From assembly GCA_903851195.1 (NCBI GenBank), contig CAINNJ010000008.1, positions 1-64,000 of the forward strand: a stretch of 64,000 nucleotides of DNA, read 5' to 3'. The DNA comes from an uncultured Acidobacteriia bacterium. GTDB taxonomy: Bacteria; Acidobacteriota; Terriglobia; Bryobacterales; Bryobacteraceae. The notes under the pieces were generated by a model. It made no database searches. It worked only from the letters and a program-made list of their open reading frames with translations, and was not told where the DNA came from. Positions 34,640-43,261 of this stretch are shown one piece after another (the stretch's first letter is position 1; each line of letters begins with the position of its first letter). A program made the translations under genes and the position numbers.

Positions 34640-35077
34640 ATGAAATGGTTTCCCGTTCTGTTCGTTTTGAGTAGCGTAGCCCTCGGGCAGCGTCCCGTGA
34701 GCCGTTCCGTCTATGTGTTTCCGATGGCGGCCGGGCTGGACCAGTACCTGGCGTCGCAGATCACGCAGGACCACGTGATGCAGGTGGTGGCGGATCCGAA
34801 GCTGGCCGATACGGTTCTGACGGACCGGCTGGGAGAGGCGTTCGAGCAGTCGCTGGCGAAGCTCCATCCCCGGGACGAAGATCCGGACGATTCGGAAGCC
34901 CCGCACCACTCCTTCCGGTCGAGCGGAACCAAAGGCACGGTGTTTCTGGTGGATGCCAAATCGCGCGAAGTGATCTGGTCGGATTACGAGAAGCCGGCGC
35001 GCACGGTTTCCGGCAAGAGCCTCAATCGCCGCGCCGAACGGCTGGCGAAGAAACTGCAGGCGATGGCCGGTAAGTAG
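34640..35077 (+). CDS. Small secreted protein of unknown function
   Basis: The 145-residue product has a signal peptide (M-K-W-F-P-V-L-F-V-L-S-S-V-A-L-G) and then a soluble domain with D-H-V-M-Q-V-V-A-D-P-K-L-A-D-T-V-L-T-D and V-F-L-V-D-A-K-S-R-E-V-I-W-S-D. The latter pattern (a stored value compared with a D-A-K/T-x-x-x-V-V-W segment) recurs in Acidobacterial secreted proteins, but I do not know its role. It lies on the plus strand inside a minus-strand glycan cluster and its 3' end overlaps the 3' end of the large glycosyltransferase by 56 bases. The ATG at 34640 is chosen by the signal peptide. Confidence 0.78.
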   Translation: MKWFPVLFVLSSVALGQRPVSRSVYVFPMAAGLDQYLASQITQDHVMQVVADPKLADTVLTDRLGEAFEQSLAKLHPRDEDPDDSEAPHHSFRSSGTKGTVFLVDAKSREVIWSDYEKPARTVSGKSLNRRAERLAKKLQAMAGK

Positions 35078-37421
35078 AGTCGGCCGGAACGCCGGATTTT
35101 CGCAGCAGCAACTCCTGATATTTGTCAACGAGGCGGCGGGTGATCACCGGCATGTCCCAGTTGGTTTCCACCTCGACGCGGGCGCGGTGCGCCATTCGCG
35201 AGGCCAGTTCCCGATCTTCGAGCAGTTGAACGACTTTCGCGGCAAAAGAAGGCGCATCGTCGGCCAGCGCGCAGAAGTCGCCGTCCTCGCGCGCCAGGCC
35301 CTCGGCGCCCAGCGTGGTGGAAACCACCGGAATGCCGCTCGCGAAGGCTTCCAGCAGCTTCACGCGGACTCCGGAACCGCTGCGGATCGGGCATACGAAG
35401 AGCGCGCAGGAAGAGAACAGCGGCTGGATATCCTCCACGAAGCCGAGCAGTTCGATGGCGTTCATGGGATCCGGGAAGGCGTGTGGCGGGGGCGGATCAG
35501 AGCCGGCGACCAGGAGTTTCGCGCGCGGCAGTTTTTCCACGATCAGGGGCAGCACGTAGCGGGTGAACCACTCCATCGCGATCTGGTTCGGGACGTGCCG
35601 AAAGCTGCCGAGGAACAGCATGGTGTGGGGCTGCCTGGGTCCGCCAGGATACGGGTACCCCTCGACCCTGATGCCGGCTCTCATGCCGGCATCGATGCGA
35701 GGAGCGAGCCTGGGCAGAAAGCTTTCGAGGTAGCGTTTGTTCTCGATGGTGCAGACCTGCACGTGGTCGCAATGGGGCAGCAGGTTGAGTTCGAAGCGGA
35801 TGGCGCGCAGGTACTCGAAGCGGGCTTTGATGCGGTCGAGCGGGCTGTGGATGAAGGGGAGCGCCCGGCCGATCGACTGGAAGTAGACATCATGCTCGAA
35901 GAGCGCGCAGACCAGCCTCCGGAACGGGCGGGCGTACTGGCCGAGCGAAGTGTATTCGAGCTGAATCACATCGATGGCGTGGCGCAGGGTTTCCCGCTGA
36001 ATGAGCCACTCGAACTCGGGCTTGAAAAATTCGTGGACGGCATGCGGCGTGATGGAGGCGAGATGCGGGTCTTTGTCGTTGGTGCGCACGACCGTTTCGA
36101 CGGTCTTGCAGAAGCGGCGCAGTTCCTTGTTGCCTTCGCGCTCCGACGCGTAATCGAGCATGACCACGGCGTGAACATCGCACCAGCGGGCCAGTTCGCG
36201 CAGCGTGTTGTACATGAAGACGCCGCCGCCGTGGGTGGGCGGAGCGATCGAGTAGGGCGAGACGAAAAGGACACGGGGGCGATCGTGATGCGGCATGACG
36301 GCCGGGAAGCGATCGTGAAAGTAAGCGGGCTGGGGGCGGCGGAAGGCTTCGGCGTCATCGATGGCCGCTAAAGACCGGGCCTGCCAGCGCGAGCGCAGCG
36401 CCGCCGGAAGCTGGAGGAAGGCGCGCAGGACGCCCGGAGCGGAGGCACGGCCGGGAACGATGCCCGACCAGCCGGAAACCACGGAGCCGGCGAAGGTGAA
36501 GAAAAAGTGGTCCGCGAGAAAGCGCCAGCCGTGGATGTTCTTCCAGGTGAAGAGCACGAAGTTCTTCTGCAGGACGGACTGGATGTAATCCGCGGTGAAC
36601 TTTTTGCCGATAGTGCCGCGGTGTTCGTGGAAGACCACGCTGGCCGGCTGGTAGAGCACCTTCCAGCCGCGCTTCCAGGCCATGTAGCCCACGTCGGTGT
36701 CTTCGAGATAAAAGGGCGCCAGAAGTTCGTCGAAGCCGCCGAGCGAGAGAAACTTCGCGCGGTCGAAGGCACAGCTGCCGCCGCCGCCGTAGAAGCAGGG
36801 AAAGAGCTGGTCGACGGCGGCATCTTCGCGGTGGGTGACGCGAAGGCCGCCATCCTGCCACCAGCCTCCGGTAAGGCCGGTTTCCTCGCGGCGTTTGGCG
36901 GGGTCGCCGAGGAAGATCTGGCAGGAGACCGCGAACACCGCCGGGTCGGTGAAGCCGTCGAGCAGGGGCTGGAGGAAATCGGGCTCGACGCGCATGTCGC
37001 TGTTGAGCAGAACGACGATTTCGTTTTTGGCGGCGCGGAAGCCCGCGTTGGAGCCTCCGCCGAAGCCGAGATTTGTTTCGAGCGCGAGGAGTCTGACCTG
37101 CGGGTAGTTGGCGCGAAGCCAGGCCGCGCTGCCGTCGGTGGAACCGTTGTCGACCACGACGACCTCGCTGCCGGGGTGAGCGGCGATGGCAGCGAGCCAG
37201 GAGGGAAGAAAGCGTTCGAGTAAGTCTTTGCCGTTCCAGTTGGGGATGACGAGCGATGCCGCGCGGGTGTCGGGGCGGCTATCGCGGGGCGGGCGGCGGC
37301 GGCCGGCAAACAGCCAGAACAGATCGGTGGCGGCCAGTGCCAGCGACGCGGCGAGCAGCAGAAAGGGCGTCAGCAGCAGCAACGGCAGAGCGCGGAGGAA
37401 ACGAAGAAAAGCCGCTTTCAT
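35022..37421 (-). CDS. Bifunctional glycosyltransferase: GT2 domain fused to GT4 domain
   Basis: A 799-residue protein with an N-terminal membrane helix (about 7-32), a GT2 domain (about 50-300: V-I-P-N-W-N-G-K-D-L-L, V-V-D-N-G-S-T-D-G-S, L-L-N-S-D-M-R-V, Y-L-E-D-T-D-V-G-Y), a hydrophobic linker near 310-340, and a GT4-type GT-B domain (about 385-775: L-F-V-S-P-Y-S, L-F-L-G-S-F-R-H-V-P-N, G-S-G-V-R-V-K-L-L-E-A-F-A-S-G-I-P-V-V). Two enzymes in one chain suggest that it adds two successive sugars. The ATG at 37421 overlaps the upstream methyltransferase stop (ATGA); an upstream in-frame ATG lies inside that gene and is unlikely. Confidence 0.92.
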   Translation of the reverse strand: MKAAFLRFLRALPLLLLTPFLLLAASLALAATDLFWLFAGRRRPPRDSRPDTRAASLVIPNWNGKDLLERFLPSWLAAIAAHPGSEVVVVDNGSTDGSAAWLRANYPQVRLLALETNLGFGGGSNAGFRAAKNEIVVLLNSDMRVEPDFLQPLLDGFTDPAVFAVSCQIFLGDPAKRREETGLTGGWWQDGGLRVTHREDAAVDQLFPCFYGGGGSCAFDRAKFLSLGGFDELLAPFYLEDTDVGYMAWKRGWKVLYQPASVVFHEHRGTIGKKFTADYIQSVLQKNFVLFTWKNIHGWRFLADHFFFTFAGSVVSGWSGIVPGRASAPGVLRAFLQLPAALRSRWQARSLAAIDDAEAFRRPQPAYFHDRFPAVMPHHDRPRVLFVSPYSIAPPTHGGGVFMYNTLRELARWCDVHAVVMLDYASEREGNKELRRFCKTVETVVRTNDKDPHLASITPHAVHEFFKPEFEWLIQRETLRHAIDVIQLEYTSLGQYARPFRRLVCALFEHDVYFQSIGRALPFIHSPLDRIKARFEYLRAIRFELNLLPHCDHVQVCTIENKRYLESFLPRLAPRIDAGMRAGIRVEGYPYPGGPRQPHTMLFLGSFRHVPNQIAMEWFTRYVLPLIVEKLPRAKLLVAGSDPPPPHAFPDPMNAIELLGFVEDIQPLFSSCALFVCPIRSGSGVRVKLLEAFASGIPVVSTTLGAEGLAREDGDFCALADDAPSFAAKVVQLLEDRELASRMAHRARVEVETNWDMPVITRRLVDKYQELLLRKSGVPADSTYRPSPAVSSPAVRRGD

Positions 37422-38686
37422 TGACCGGGCTCCACGTTGAGTACAGGCCCGAGATGAAGGCGGCGGCCCAGACGGAGCCATTTCGAGTTCGCGACCTGCA
37501 GCCGCTCGGCCTGCAGGTGTTCGATGCGGCGCCAGTGCTGGTCGAGGAGTTGGGACTGGCGATTCAGGTGCTCCTGGTGCTCGCCGATTTCCGCGGCCTG
37601 TAACTGCACGTGGCGGGTCTTAATGTCCAGCTGCTCTTCGAGGGACATGGCCCAGGCAGTGCGCGAGGCGACCTCGGTCCGGAGCCGGGCAATTTCGGCG
37701 GTTCCCTGCGCGATAGCAGTCTCCAGATCGTGAATCCAGCCAAGCCGGATTTCGGCCTCGCCCTGCAGTTCCGCGATGGCGAGACGGCCTTTCATAATTT
37801 CGTCGTTGAGGCGGGCAGCCCAGTCATTGCGCTGCCGCAGTTCCACGAGAGTTTCCTCATGCGTGAGTTGCAGGCGGGAATGGTCGGCAGTCAGTTGCCG
37901 CAGCCACGCGTCTTTTTTGGCGAGTTCGCCTTCAAGTTTGGCGATGTGGTGTTCGCGCTCGCGGAGCAGGTTGGCGGTGGAAGGCAGCCAGGCGTGCACA
38001 TCGTTGGCGGCGAGGGACGAGTGACTGCAGGCGGCGAGGAAGAAGTGGGCCGTCTCCGGAGCGGCGTTGCCCGGGGCATCAAGTGTGCCGCCGGAGGGAT
38101 GCGCGGGAGCGAAGACAATCGCCTCCGCGTGGTTCTGCGTCCAGAGGCGCACGTGGGGGAAGACGGCATAAAGCGCTGCTTCGAATTCCGCGTATTCGAA
38201 TTCGTGGCAGTGGAAGGGATTGGGTCCGGCGGCGGCGCGGGATTCGGCGTAGTAAGACTGATTGGGCGTGGAAACCAGCAGTACGCCGGAGGGCCGGAGG
38301 ACGCGGGCCGCTTCGGTGAGCAGTTGCGGCCAGCGTTCCAGATGCTCAATCACTTCGAAGGCGGTGAGGAGGTCGAAGGAAGCGTCGGCAAAGGGCAGCG
38401 AGTCGCAGGAGGCCTGCAGGAAGCGCACGCCGGGGCGGGAAAAGTTTTCGCGGGCGTGGGACACGGCTTCGGCGGCGACGTCGAAGGCGGTAACGGAAGC
38501 AGCCTGGCTAAACTCGGCGATGCCGTAGCCGGAGCCGCAACCCGCGTCGAGCACGTGGGCGCCTTCGCTGAAACGCGCCGCAAAGCGATAACGGGCCAAA
38601 TGTTCGTTGAACAGGTTGTCATCCACCAGACCCGGAATGACGCGCTCCCCCGTGAACTCAGACAAGCCGAGGCTCCGGAGACTCAT
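37418..38686 (-). CDS. SAM-dependent methyltransferase with long C-terminal coiled coil
   Basis: The 422-residue protein has a class I methyltransferase domain (V-L-D-A-G-C-G-S-G-Y-G at about 45-55, A-F-E-V-I-E-H-L, L-R-P-S-G-V-L-L-V-S-T-P-N) and, from about residue 240 onward, a heptad-rich Glu/Gln/Arg/Leu coiled coil. This resembles WbdD-type proteins, where a methyltransferase linked to a coiled coil caps the O-antigen chain and measures its length before export by a Wzm/Wzt transporter with a carbohydrate-binding Wzt tail. The adjacent Wzt-like ATPase fits that model. No kinase domain is seen, unlike in E. coli WbdD. It overlaps its two neighbours by 4 and 29 bases. Confidence 0.88.
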   Translation of the reverse strand: MSLRSLGLSEFTGERVIPGLVDDNLFNEHLARYRFAARFSEGAHVLDAGCGSGYGIAEFSQAASVTAFDVAAEAVSHARENFSRPGVRFLQASCDSLPFADASFDLLTAFEVIEHLERWPQLLTEAARVLRPSGVLLVSTPNQSYYAESRAAAGPNPFHCHEFEYAEFEAALYAVFPHVRLWTQNHAEAIVFAPAHPSGGTLDAPGNAAPETAHFFLAACSHSSLAANDVHAWLPSTANLLREREHHIAKLEGELAKKDAWLRQLTADHSRLQLTHEETLVELRQRNDWAARLNDEIMKGRLAIAELQGEAEIRLGWIHDLETAIAQGTAEIARLRTEVASRTAWAMSLEEQLDIKTRHVQLQAAEIGEHQEHLNRQSQLLDQHWRRIEHLQAERLQVANSKWLRLGRRLHLGPVLNVEPGQ

Positions 38687-39956
38687 TCACTGCGTTCATT
38701 TCGACGCGGACGGGCCACTGCACATAGCCATAGACGTAGCCTTCGCCTTTTCCCATCTGCACCGTGACGGCATTATCGATCCAGTCGCATACCGAGCCTT
38801 CGGAGATGATCCACGGCGTGAATGAAAAAGAGCCGGGATAGAGTTCGGGGATCTCGACGAGGAAGTCCACGGTGACGATCTCGCCGGGCCGCAGGCGGGG
38901 GAGCGGACGGCCCTCTCCGGCGGCGCAGACTTCGGCGAAATCGAGGCCCAGATGATTGCGAAGGACGAAGCCGACATCGGGCCGGGCGAGAGGTTTGCTG
39001 GCCTGCAGGCTGAGGCGGACCAGGATCTTCGAATCGGGCATCATCAGATGAAGCGGCTCTTCGTATTCGTTCAGGACGGCGACGCCCAGGAATTCCGCGC
39101 GTCCGTCGCCGTGACGCTGGTCGACGTTCGGTATGGAGCGGATCAGACGGTTCGCCGATGCGCCTTGCGGTGGCTGGGGTGAGGAAGGCTCCGCGGAAGG
39201 CGCGGTCATGGCGGCGAGGTACCGATCGAGCACGTCGTCGATATCGCCCAGCGCGACGGCCTGGCCGTGGCGCAGCCAGAGAGCGCGCTCGCCGATGGCT
39301 TTGACGTCGGCACTCGAATGCGAGACGAAGACGATGGTCACGCCGCGGGCCCGCAGTTCGTGCACTTTGCGCATGCAGCGGTGGCGGAAGTACGTGTCGC
39401 CCACAGCAAGAGCTTCGTCCACGAGGAGGATTTCGGGTTCTGCGTGGATGGCTACAGCGAAGGCGAGACGGACGACCATACCGCTGGAGTAGGTGCGCAC
39501 CGGCCGGTCGATGAAGTCACCGATTTCGGCAAAGGCTTCGATGTCGCGATAACGGGCTTCGATCTCGCGCTTCGAGAGTCCGAGGATGGCGCCGTTCAGG
39601 AAGACGTTTTCGCGACCGGTGAACTCAGGGTTGAAGCCCGCGCCCAGTTCGAGAAGAGCGGACACGCGGCCGTTCACGCGCACCTCTCCGGAAGTAGGCT
39701 GGAGGATGCCCGCGATGAGTTGCAGGGCGGTGCTTTTGCCCGATCCGTTCTCTCCGACAATGCAGAACACTTCGCCGCGCCGTATGGAAAAGCTCAGATC
39801 GTTTAAGGCCCGGAAGTCGCGGTGAAAGGAACGGCTGCCGAAGACGGCGAGTTCCTTCAGGCGGTCGCCCGGAGCCTCGTAGATGGAGTAGCTTTTCGAG
39901 ACGCGGTCGAACTCGACGGCGTTCACGTAAGATCCCAGTTTATCGTGTGCGGACAT
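38658..39956 (-). CDS. Wzt-like polysaccharide ABC exporter ATPase
   Basis: This 432-residue ATPase carries Walker A (G-E-N-G-S-G-K-S-T, about 68-76), the signature Y-S-S-G-M-V-V-R-L, Walker B L-L-V-D-E-A-L-A-V-G-D and the switch His in V-F-V-S-H-S-S-A. The last 150 residues or so form a beta-rich Wzt C-terminal domain that in O-antigen exporters binds the modified chain end. It would power export of a finished, capped polysaccharide. The permease Wzm is not found next to it or elsewhere in the window. The triple hairpin 39967-40024 lies just upstream of its start codon. Confidence 0.92.
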   Translation of the reverse strand: MSAHDKLGSYVNAVEFDRVSKSYSIYEAPGDRLKELAVFGSRSFHRDFRALNDLSFSIRRGEVFCIVGENGSGKSTALQLIAGILQPTSGEVRVNGRVSALLELGAGFNPEFTGRENVFLNGAILGLSKREIEARYRDIEAFAEIGDFIDRPVRTYSSGMVVRLAFAVAIHAEPEILLVDEALAVGDTYFRHRCMRKVHELRARGVTIVFVSHSSADVKAIGERALWLRHGQAVALGDIDDVLDRYLAAMTAPSAEPSSPQPPQGASANRLIRSIPNVDQRHGDGRAEFLGVAVLNEYEEPLHLMMPDSKILVRLSLQASKPLARPDVGFVLRNHLGLDFAEVCAAGEGRPLPRLRPGEIVTVDFLVEIPELYPGSFSFTPWIISEGSVCDWIDNAVTVQMGKGEGYVYGYVQWPVRVEMNAVNESPEPRLV

Positions 39957-39966
39957 GCCGGGGCTG

Positions 39967-40024
39967 CGGGGTTGGAAACCCCGACAGCGCCGGTTGGCAA
40001 CCGGCGCGCAAATTTACAATTTGC
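39967..40024. repeat. Three consecutive perfect hairpins with 3-base loops
   Basis: Three stem-loops follow each other almost without spacing. CGGGGTT/AACCCCG with loop GGA is at 39967-39983; GCGCCGGTT/AACCGGCGC with loop GGC at 39987-40007; GCAAATT/AATTTGC with loop TAC at 40008-40024. The first two share the core GGTTGG(A/C)AACC. They occupy most of the gap between ddl and the Wzt-like gene, so they would be in the mRNA leader of the latter. They may be a REP-like intergenic repeat, a transcript-stabilising structure or an attenuator; the last possibility is weakened by the absence of a T-run. Confidence 0.75.
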
Positions 40025-40040
40025 CCCACATTCGCACCCG

Positions 40041-41018
40041 CTACCTTGTAAAGCGAGTTACGGTCTTTTGGGCGTGACGTTCCAGGGCTAACTCAATCAG
40101 GCGATCGATCAACTGCGAATAAGGGATTCCCGTGTACTCCCACATCTTAGGAAACATACTAATGGAGGTAAAGCCGGGAATCGTATTGATCTCATTGATA
40201 TAGAACTTACCGGTCGATGTTTCGCGCAGGAAGTCCACACGGCCCATACCTTCGCAACCTACCGCTAAGTAACAGGCCACCGCGAGGCGCCGCATTTCGG
40301 CGGTTTCTTCGGGAGTGAGATTTGCCGGTAAGTCGATGCGCGCCTGATTCAGAAGATATTTGTCTTCGTAATCGTAGAATTCGCGGGAAGGAAGGATCTC
40401 GCAGGGCACGGAGGCGGCGGGATCTTCGTTGCCCAGAACGGCGCATTCGAATTCCCTGCCCTCAATGCCTCGCTCGACGATGACTTTGCGGTCGAACTCG
40501 GCGGCTGTTTTGAGGGCGGCGGTGAGTTCGGACATGTCATGCGCCTTCGAAATGCCGACGGATGAGCCGAGATTCGCGGGCTTCACGAACAGGGGGAAGG
40601 GCAACTGACGGGCGACGGCTTCGGCGTCCATCTCCTCGCGGTTGAGAACCAGGCATTCGACGACCGGAAGGCCTGCATCGCGACAGATGCGCTTCATGAC
40701 GTCTTTATCCATGGATACGGCGGAAGCGAGGACGTTCGCGCCTACGTAGGGGAGATCGGCCAGTTCGAAGAGACCCTGCATGGTGCCGTCTTCGCCGAAG
40801 GTGCCGTGGAGCACGGGAAAGACGACATCGATTTCCGGGTGAGCGCCGGGCTCGGGGAGGATGGGGCCGGGGTTCCAGCGGCCGTCTTTGCCGATGAGGT
40901 AACGCTTCACTTCATAGCGGTCCTTATCGAGCGCGGCGATGACGGATTCGGCGGAGCGGAGCGAGATTTCGTGCTCGCCGCTGCGGCCTCCGTAGACAAC
41001 TGCGACGCGGGTTTTCAT
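40041..41018 (-). CDS. ddl: D-alanine--D-alanine ligase
   Basis: A 325-residue ATP-grasp ligase that joins two D-alanines for peptidoglycan. The N-terminus has V-V-Y-G-G-R-S-G-E-H-E-I-S-L, then H-G-T-F-G-E-D-G-T-M-Q-G, Y-V-G-A-N-V-L-A-S-A-V-S-M-D-K, K-P-A-N-L-G-S-S-V-G-I and the C-terminal E-I-N-T-I-P-G-F-T metal-binding motif. Length is typical. The start is only one base after the arginase stop on the same strand, so it continues the transcript from asnS and arginase into the glycan cluster. Confidence 0.96.
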   Translation of the reverse strand: MKTRVAVVYGGRSGEHEISLRSAESVIAALDKDRYEVKRYLIGKDGRWNPGPILPEPGAHPEIDVVFPVLHGTFGEDGTMQGLFELADLPYVGANVLASAVSMDKDVMKRICRDAGLPVVECLVLNREEMDAEAVARQLPFPLFVKPANLGSSVGISKAHDMSELTAALKTAAEFDRKVIVERGIEGREFECAVLGNEDPAASVPCEILPSREFYDYEDKYLLNQARIDLPANLTPEETAEMRRLAVACYLAVGCEGMGRVDFLRETSTGKFYINEINTIPGFTSISMFPKMWEYTGIPYSQLIDRLIELALERHAQKTVTRFTR

Positions 41019-41019
41019 A

Positions 41020-41937
41020 TCAGAGTATCTTCTTTCCGAGCGCGGAGAGGATGAGTTCGACCGCGAGTTCGGCGGTGCGGTTCAGGTGATCGAGCACGGG
41101 GTTGACTTCGACGGTTTCCATGGAGAGCATACGGCCGGAATCGCAGATGAGTTCCATGGCGAGGTGGGCCTCGCGGTAGGTCGCGCCACCGCGCACGGGG
41201 GTGCCGACGCCGGGCGCGTGCTCGGGATCGACAAAGTCCATGTCGAGGGAAAGGTGAAAGCCTGCGGTGCCATCGGAAGCGATGGCCATGGCTTCATCCA
41301 TGACGCTGCGCATGCCGCGTTCGTCGAGATCGCGCATGGTGAAGGCGCGGACGCCGATGCCGCGGACGTGGTCGCGTTCGAGCTGATCGACATCGCGGAT
41401 GCCGACAAGGACGATGTTGCGGGGGTCCACTTTCGGCGCGTAACCGAAGAGGTTGACCAGGGCCTCGGGACCGACTCCGGCGCAGCAGGCGAGAGGCATG
41501 CCGTGAACGTTGCCGCTGGGCGAGGTGCCGGGGGTGTTCATGTCGGCGTGGGCGTCAATCCAGAGAAGGCCGATTTTTTTGTTTTGCCGGCGGTAGAAAT
41601 TCGAGACGCCGGAGACGGTGCCGGCGGCGATGGAGTGATCGCCGCCGAGCACGACCGGGAGTTCGCGATGAGCGAGGGATTCGTCAACCAGGTTCGCGAG
41701 ATCGAGGCAGGCCTTGGCGATTTCATTCAGGAAGCGGGCTTCACTCGGGCCGGGGTTAGCCAGAGCTTCGGCCTGGGCGACCGGAATGTTGCCGCGATCG
41801 TGAACGCGGTAGCCGAGGGATCTGAGGCGGTCGCCCAGGCCGGCGACGCGGACGGCCGAAGGGCCCATGTCCACGCCGCGACGGCCCTGGCCGAGGTCGA
41901 GCGGGGCTCCGACTATAGCGATCCGTTCGTGTTTCAT
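41020..41937 (-). CDS. rocF: Arginase
   Basis: A 305-residue arginase/ureohydrolase that splits arginine to ornithine and urea. The manganese ligands are in G-G-D-H-S-I-A-A-G, W-I-D-A-H-A-D-M-N and S-L-D-M-D-F-V-D-P; P-G-V-G-T-P-V-R-G-G and the late M-E-T-V-E-V-N-P also match arginases more closely than agmatinases. I place the start at ATG 41937; the upstream open frame lies inside asnS. It begins ten bases after the asnS stop and is probably co-transcribed with it. Confidence 0.94.
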   Translation of the reverse strand: MKHERIAIVGAPLDLGQGRRGVDMGPSAVRVAGLGDRLRSLGYRVHDRGNIPVAQAEALANPGPSEARFLNEIAKACLDLANLVDESLAHRELPVVLGGDHSIAAGTVSGVSNFYRRQNKKIGLLWIDAHADMNTPGTSPSGNVHGMPLACCAGVGPEALVNLFGYAPKVDPRNIVLVGIRDVDQLERDHVRGIGVRAFTMRDLDERGMRSVMDEAMAIASDGTAGFHLSLDMDFVDPEHAPGVGTPVRGGATYREAHLAMELICDSGRMLSMETVEVNPVLDHLNRTAELAVELILSALGKKIL

Positions 41938-41947
41938 GCTTCCGGCT

Positions 41948-43255
41948 TTAGGGGCGGAGGCGGTAGAGCATGCGCGGGAAGGCGATGGTTTCGCGGATGT
42001 GCTCCAGACCGCAGATCCAGGCGACCGCGCGTTCGATGCCCATGCCGAAGCCGCCGTGCGGGACGGTGCCGTATTTGCGGAGATCGATATACCAGTCAAA
42101 GGCTTCTTTGGGGAGCTTGTGCTCTTCGATCCGGCGGAGCAGCAGTTCGGGATCGTGAATGCGCTGGCCTCCTCCGATGATTTCGCCGTAGCCTTCGGGC
42201 GCGAGGACATCGACGCCGAGAGCGACTTCGGGGCGGTCGGGATCGGGGGCCATGTAGAACGCTTTGATCTCGGAGGGGAAACGATCGACCAGCATGGGCC
42301 GGTCGAACTGCTGGGTCAGGATGGTTTCGTCCCCGCCGCCGAAGTCGCCGCCCCACTGGATTTCGGAGCCTCGTTCCTGCAGGTTTTTGACGGCGTCGTC
42401 ATAACTCATGCGGACGAAGGGGGACTGCACGAGTTCGAGTTTGGAGGTGTCGCGTTCGAGTACTTTGAGTTCTTCGCGGCGTTTGTCGAGGACGCGGCCG
42501 ACGACATAGACGACGAACTCTTCGGCGACGCGCTTGATCTCTTCGAGATCGGCGAAAGCCATTTCGGGCTCGACCATCCAGAACTCGGTGAGATGGCGGC
42601 GGGTTTTGGATTTTTCGGCGCGGAAGGTGGGGCCGAAACAGTAGACCTTGCCGAAGGCCATGGCGTTGGCCTCGTTGTAAAGCTGGCCCGACTGGGTCAG
42701 GTAGGCTTTTTCGTCGTCGAAATAATTGACTTCAAAAAGCGTGGTGGTGCCTTCGCAGGCGGCGGGGGTGAAGATGGGCGTGTCGACGAGAGTGAAGCCG
42801 TGGTTGTCGAAATAATCGCGGACCGCTTTGATGATTTCGTGGCGCACGCGGATGATGGCGTGCTGGCGCTGGGAGCGCAGCCAGAGGTGGCGATGATCCA
42901 TCAGGAACTCGACGCCGTGATCTTTCGGGGTGATCGGGTAGGGATCGGCTTCGGAGACCTTCTGCAGGATCTCGACGCTTTCGACATCCATCTCATAGCC
43001 GCCCGGGGCGCGGCTTTCGGCGCGCAGTTTGCCGCGCACGATGAGCGAAGACTCCTGGGTGAGGTGCTTCAGGGCTTCGAAGACCTCCTCGGGGAGATTG
43101 TTCTTCATGGCGACGCACTGCATCAGGCCGGTGCCGTCGCGGAGGATGGGGAACACGATTTTCCCGGATTTTCGAAGATTGTAGAGCCAGCCGGGGATCT
43201 CGACAGTCTGGTCAACGTGCCGAGCGGCTTCGGCGATAGTGATTCGGTTGTTCAT
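41948..43255 (-). CDS. asnS: Asparaginyl-tRNA synthetase
   Basis: This 435-residue class IIb synthetase has an N-terminal OB-fold anticodon domain ([14 protein letters not shown]) and a catalytic core with [21 protein letters not shown] (motif 2) and G-F-G-M-G-I-E-R (motif 3). [10 protein letters not shown] is characteristic of AsnS compared with AspS. Length is slightly below the E. coli enzyme. It starts six bases after the upstream sugar-isomerase stop. Confidence 0.95.
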   Translation of the reverse strand: MNNRITIAEAARHVDQTVEIPGWLYNLRKSGKIVFPILRDGTGLMQCVAMKNNLPEEVFEALKHLTQESSLIVRGKLRAESRAPGGYEMDVESVEILQKVSEADPYPITPKDHGVEFLMDHRHLWLRSQRQHAIIRVRHEIIKAVRDYFDNHGFTLVDTPIFTPAACEGTTTLFEVNYFDDEKAYLTQSGQLYNEANAMAFGKVYCFGPTFRAEKSKTRRHLTEFWMVEPEMAFADLEEIKRVAEEFVVYVVGRVLDKRREELKVLERDTSKLELVQSPFVRMSYDDAVKNLQERGSEIQWGGDFGGGDETILTQQFDRPMLVDRFPSEIKAFYMAPDPDRPEVALGVDVLAPEGYGEIIGGGQRIHDPELLLRRIEEHKLPKEAFDWYIDLRKYGTVPHGGFGMGIERAVAWICGLEHIRETIAFPRMLYRLRP

Positions 43256-43261
43256 GGCGGT

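Noticed and set aside
41086-42180. Long open frames on the plus strand opposite arginase and asnS
   Set aside because: They mirror strongly coding minus-strand genes with complete catalytic motifs; high GC at third positions creates such long antisense frames. Their protein sequences lack any family pattern.
41948-42210. Arginase start upstream of 41937
   Set aside because: The upstream frame of about 91 codons lies inside asnS, is Ser/Ala-rich and is not part of the arginase fold; ATG 41937 begins the family sequence.
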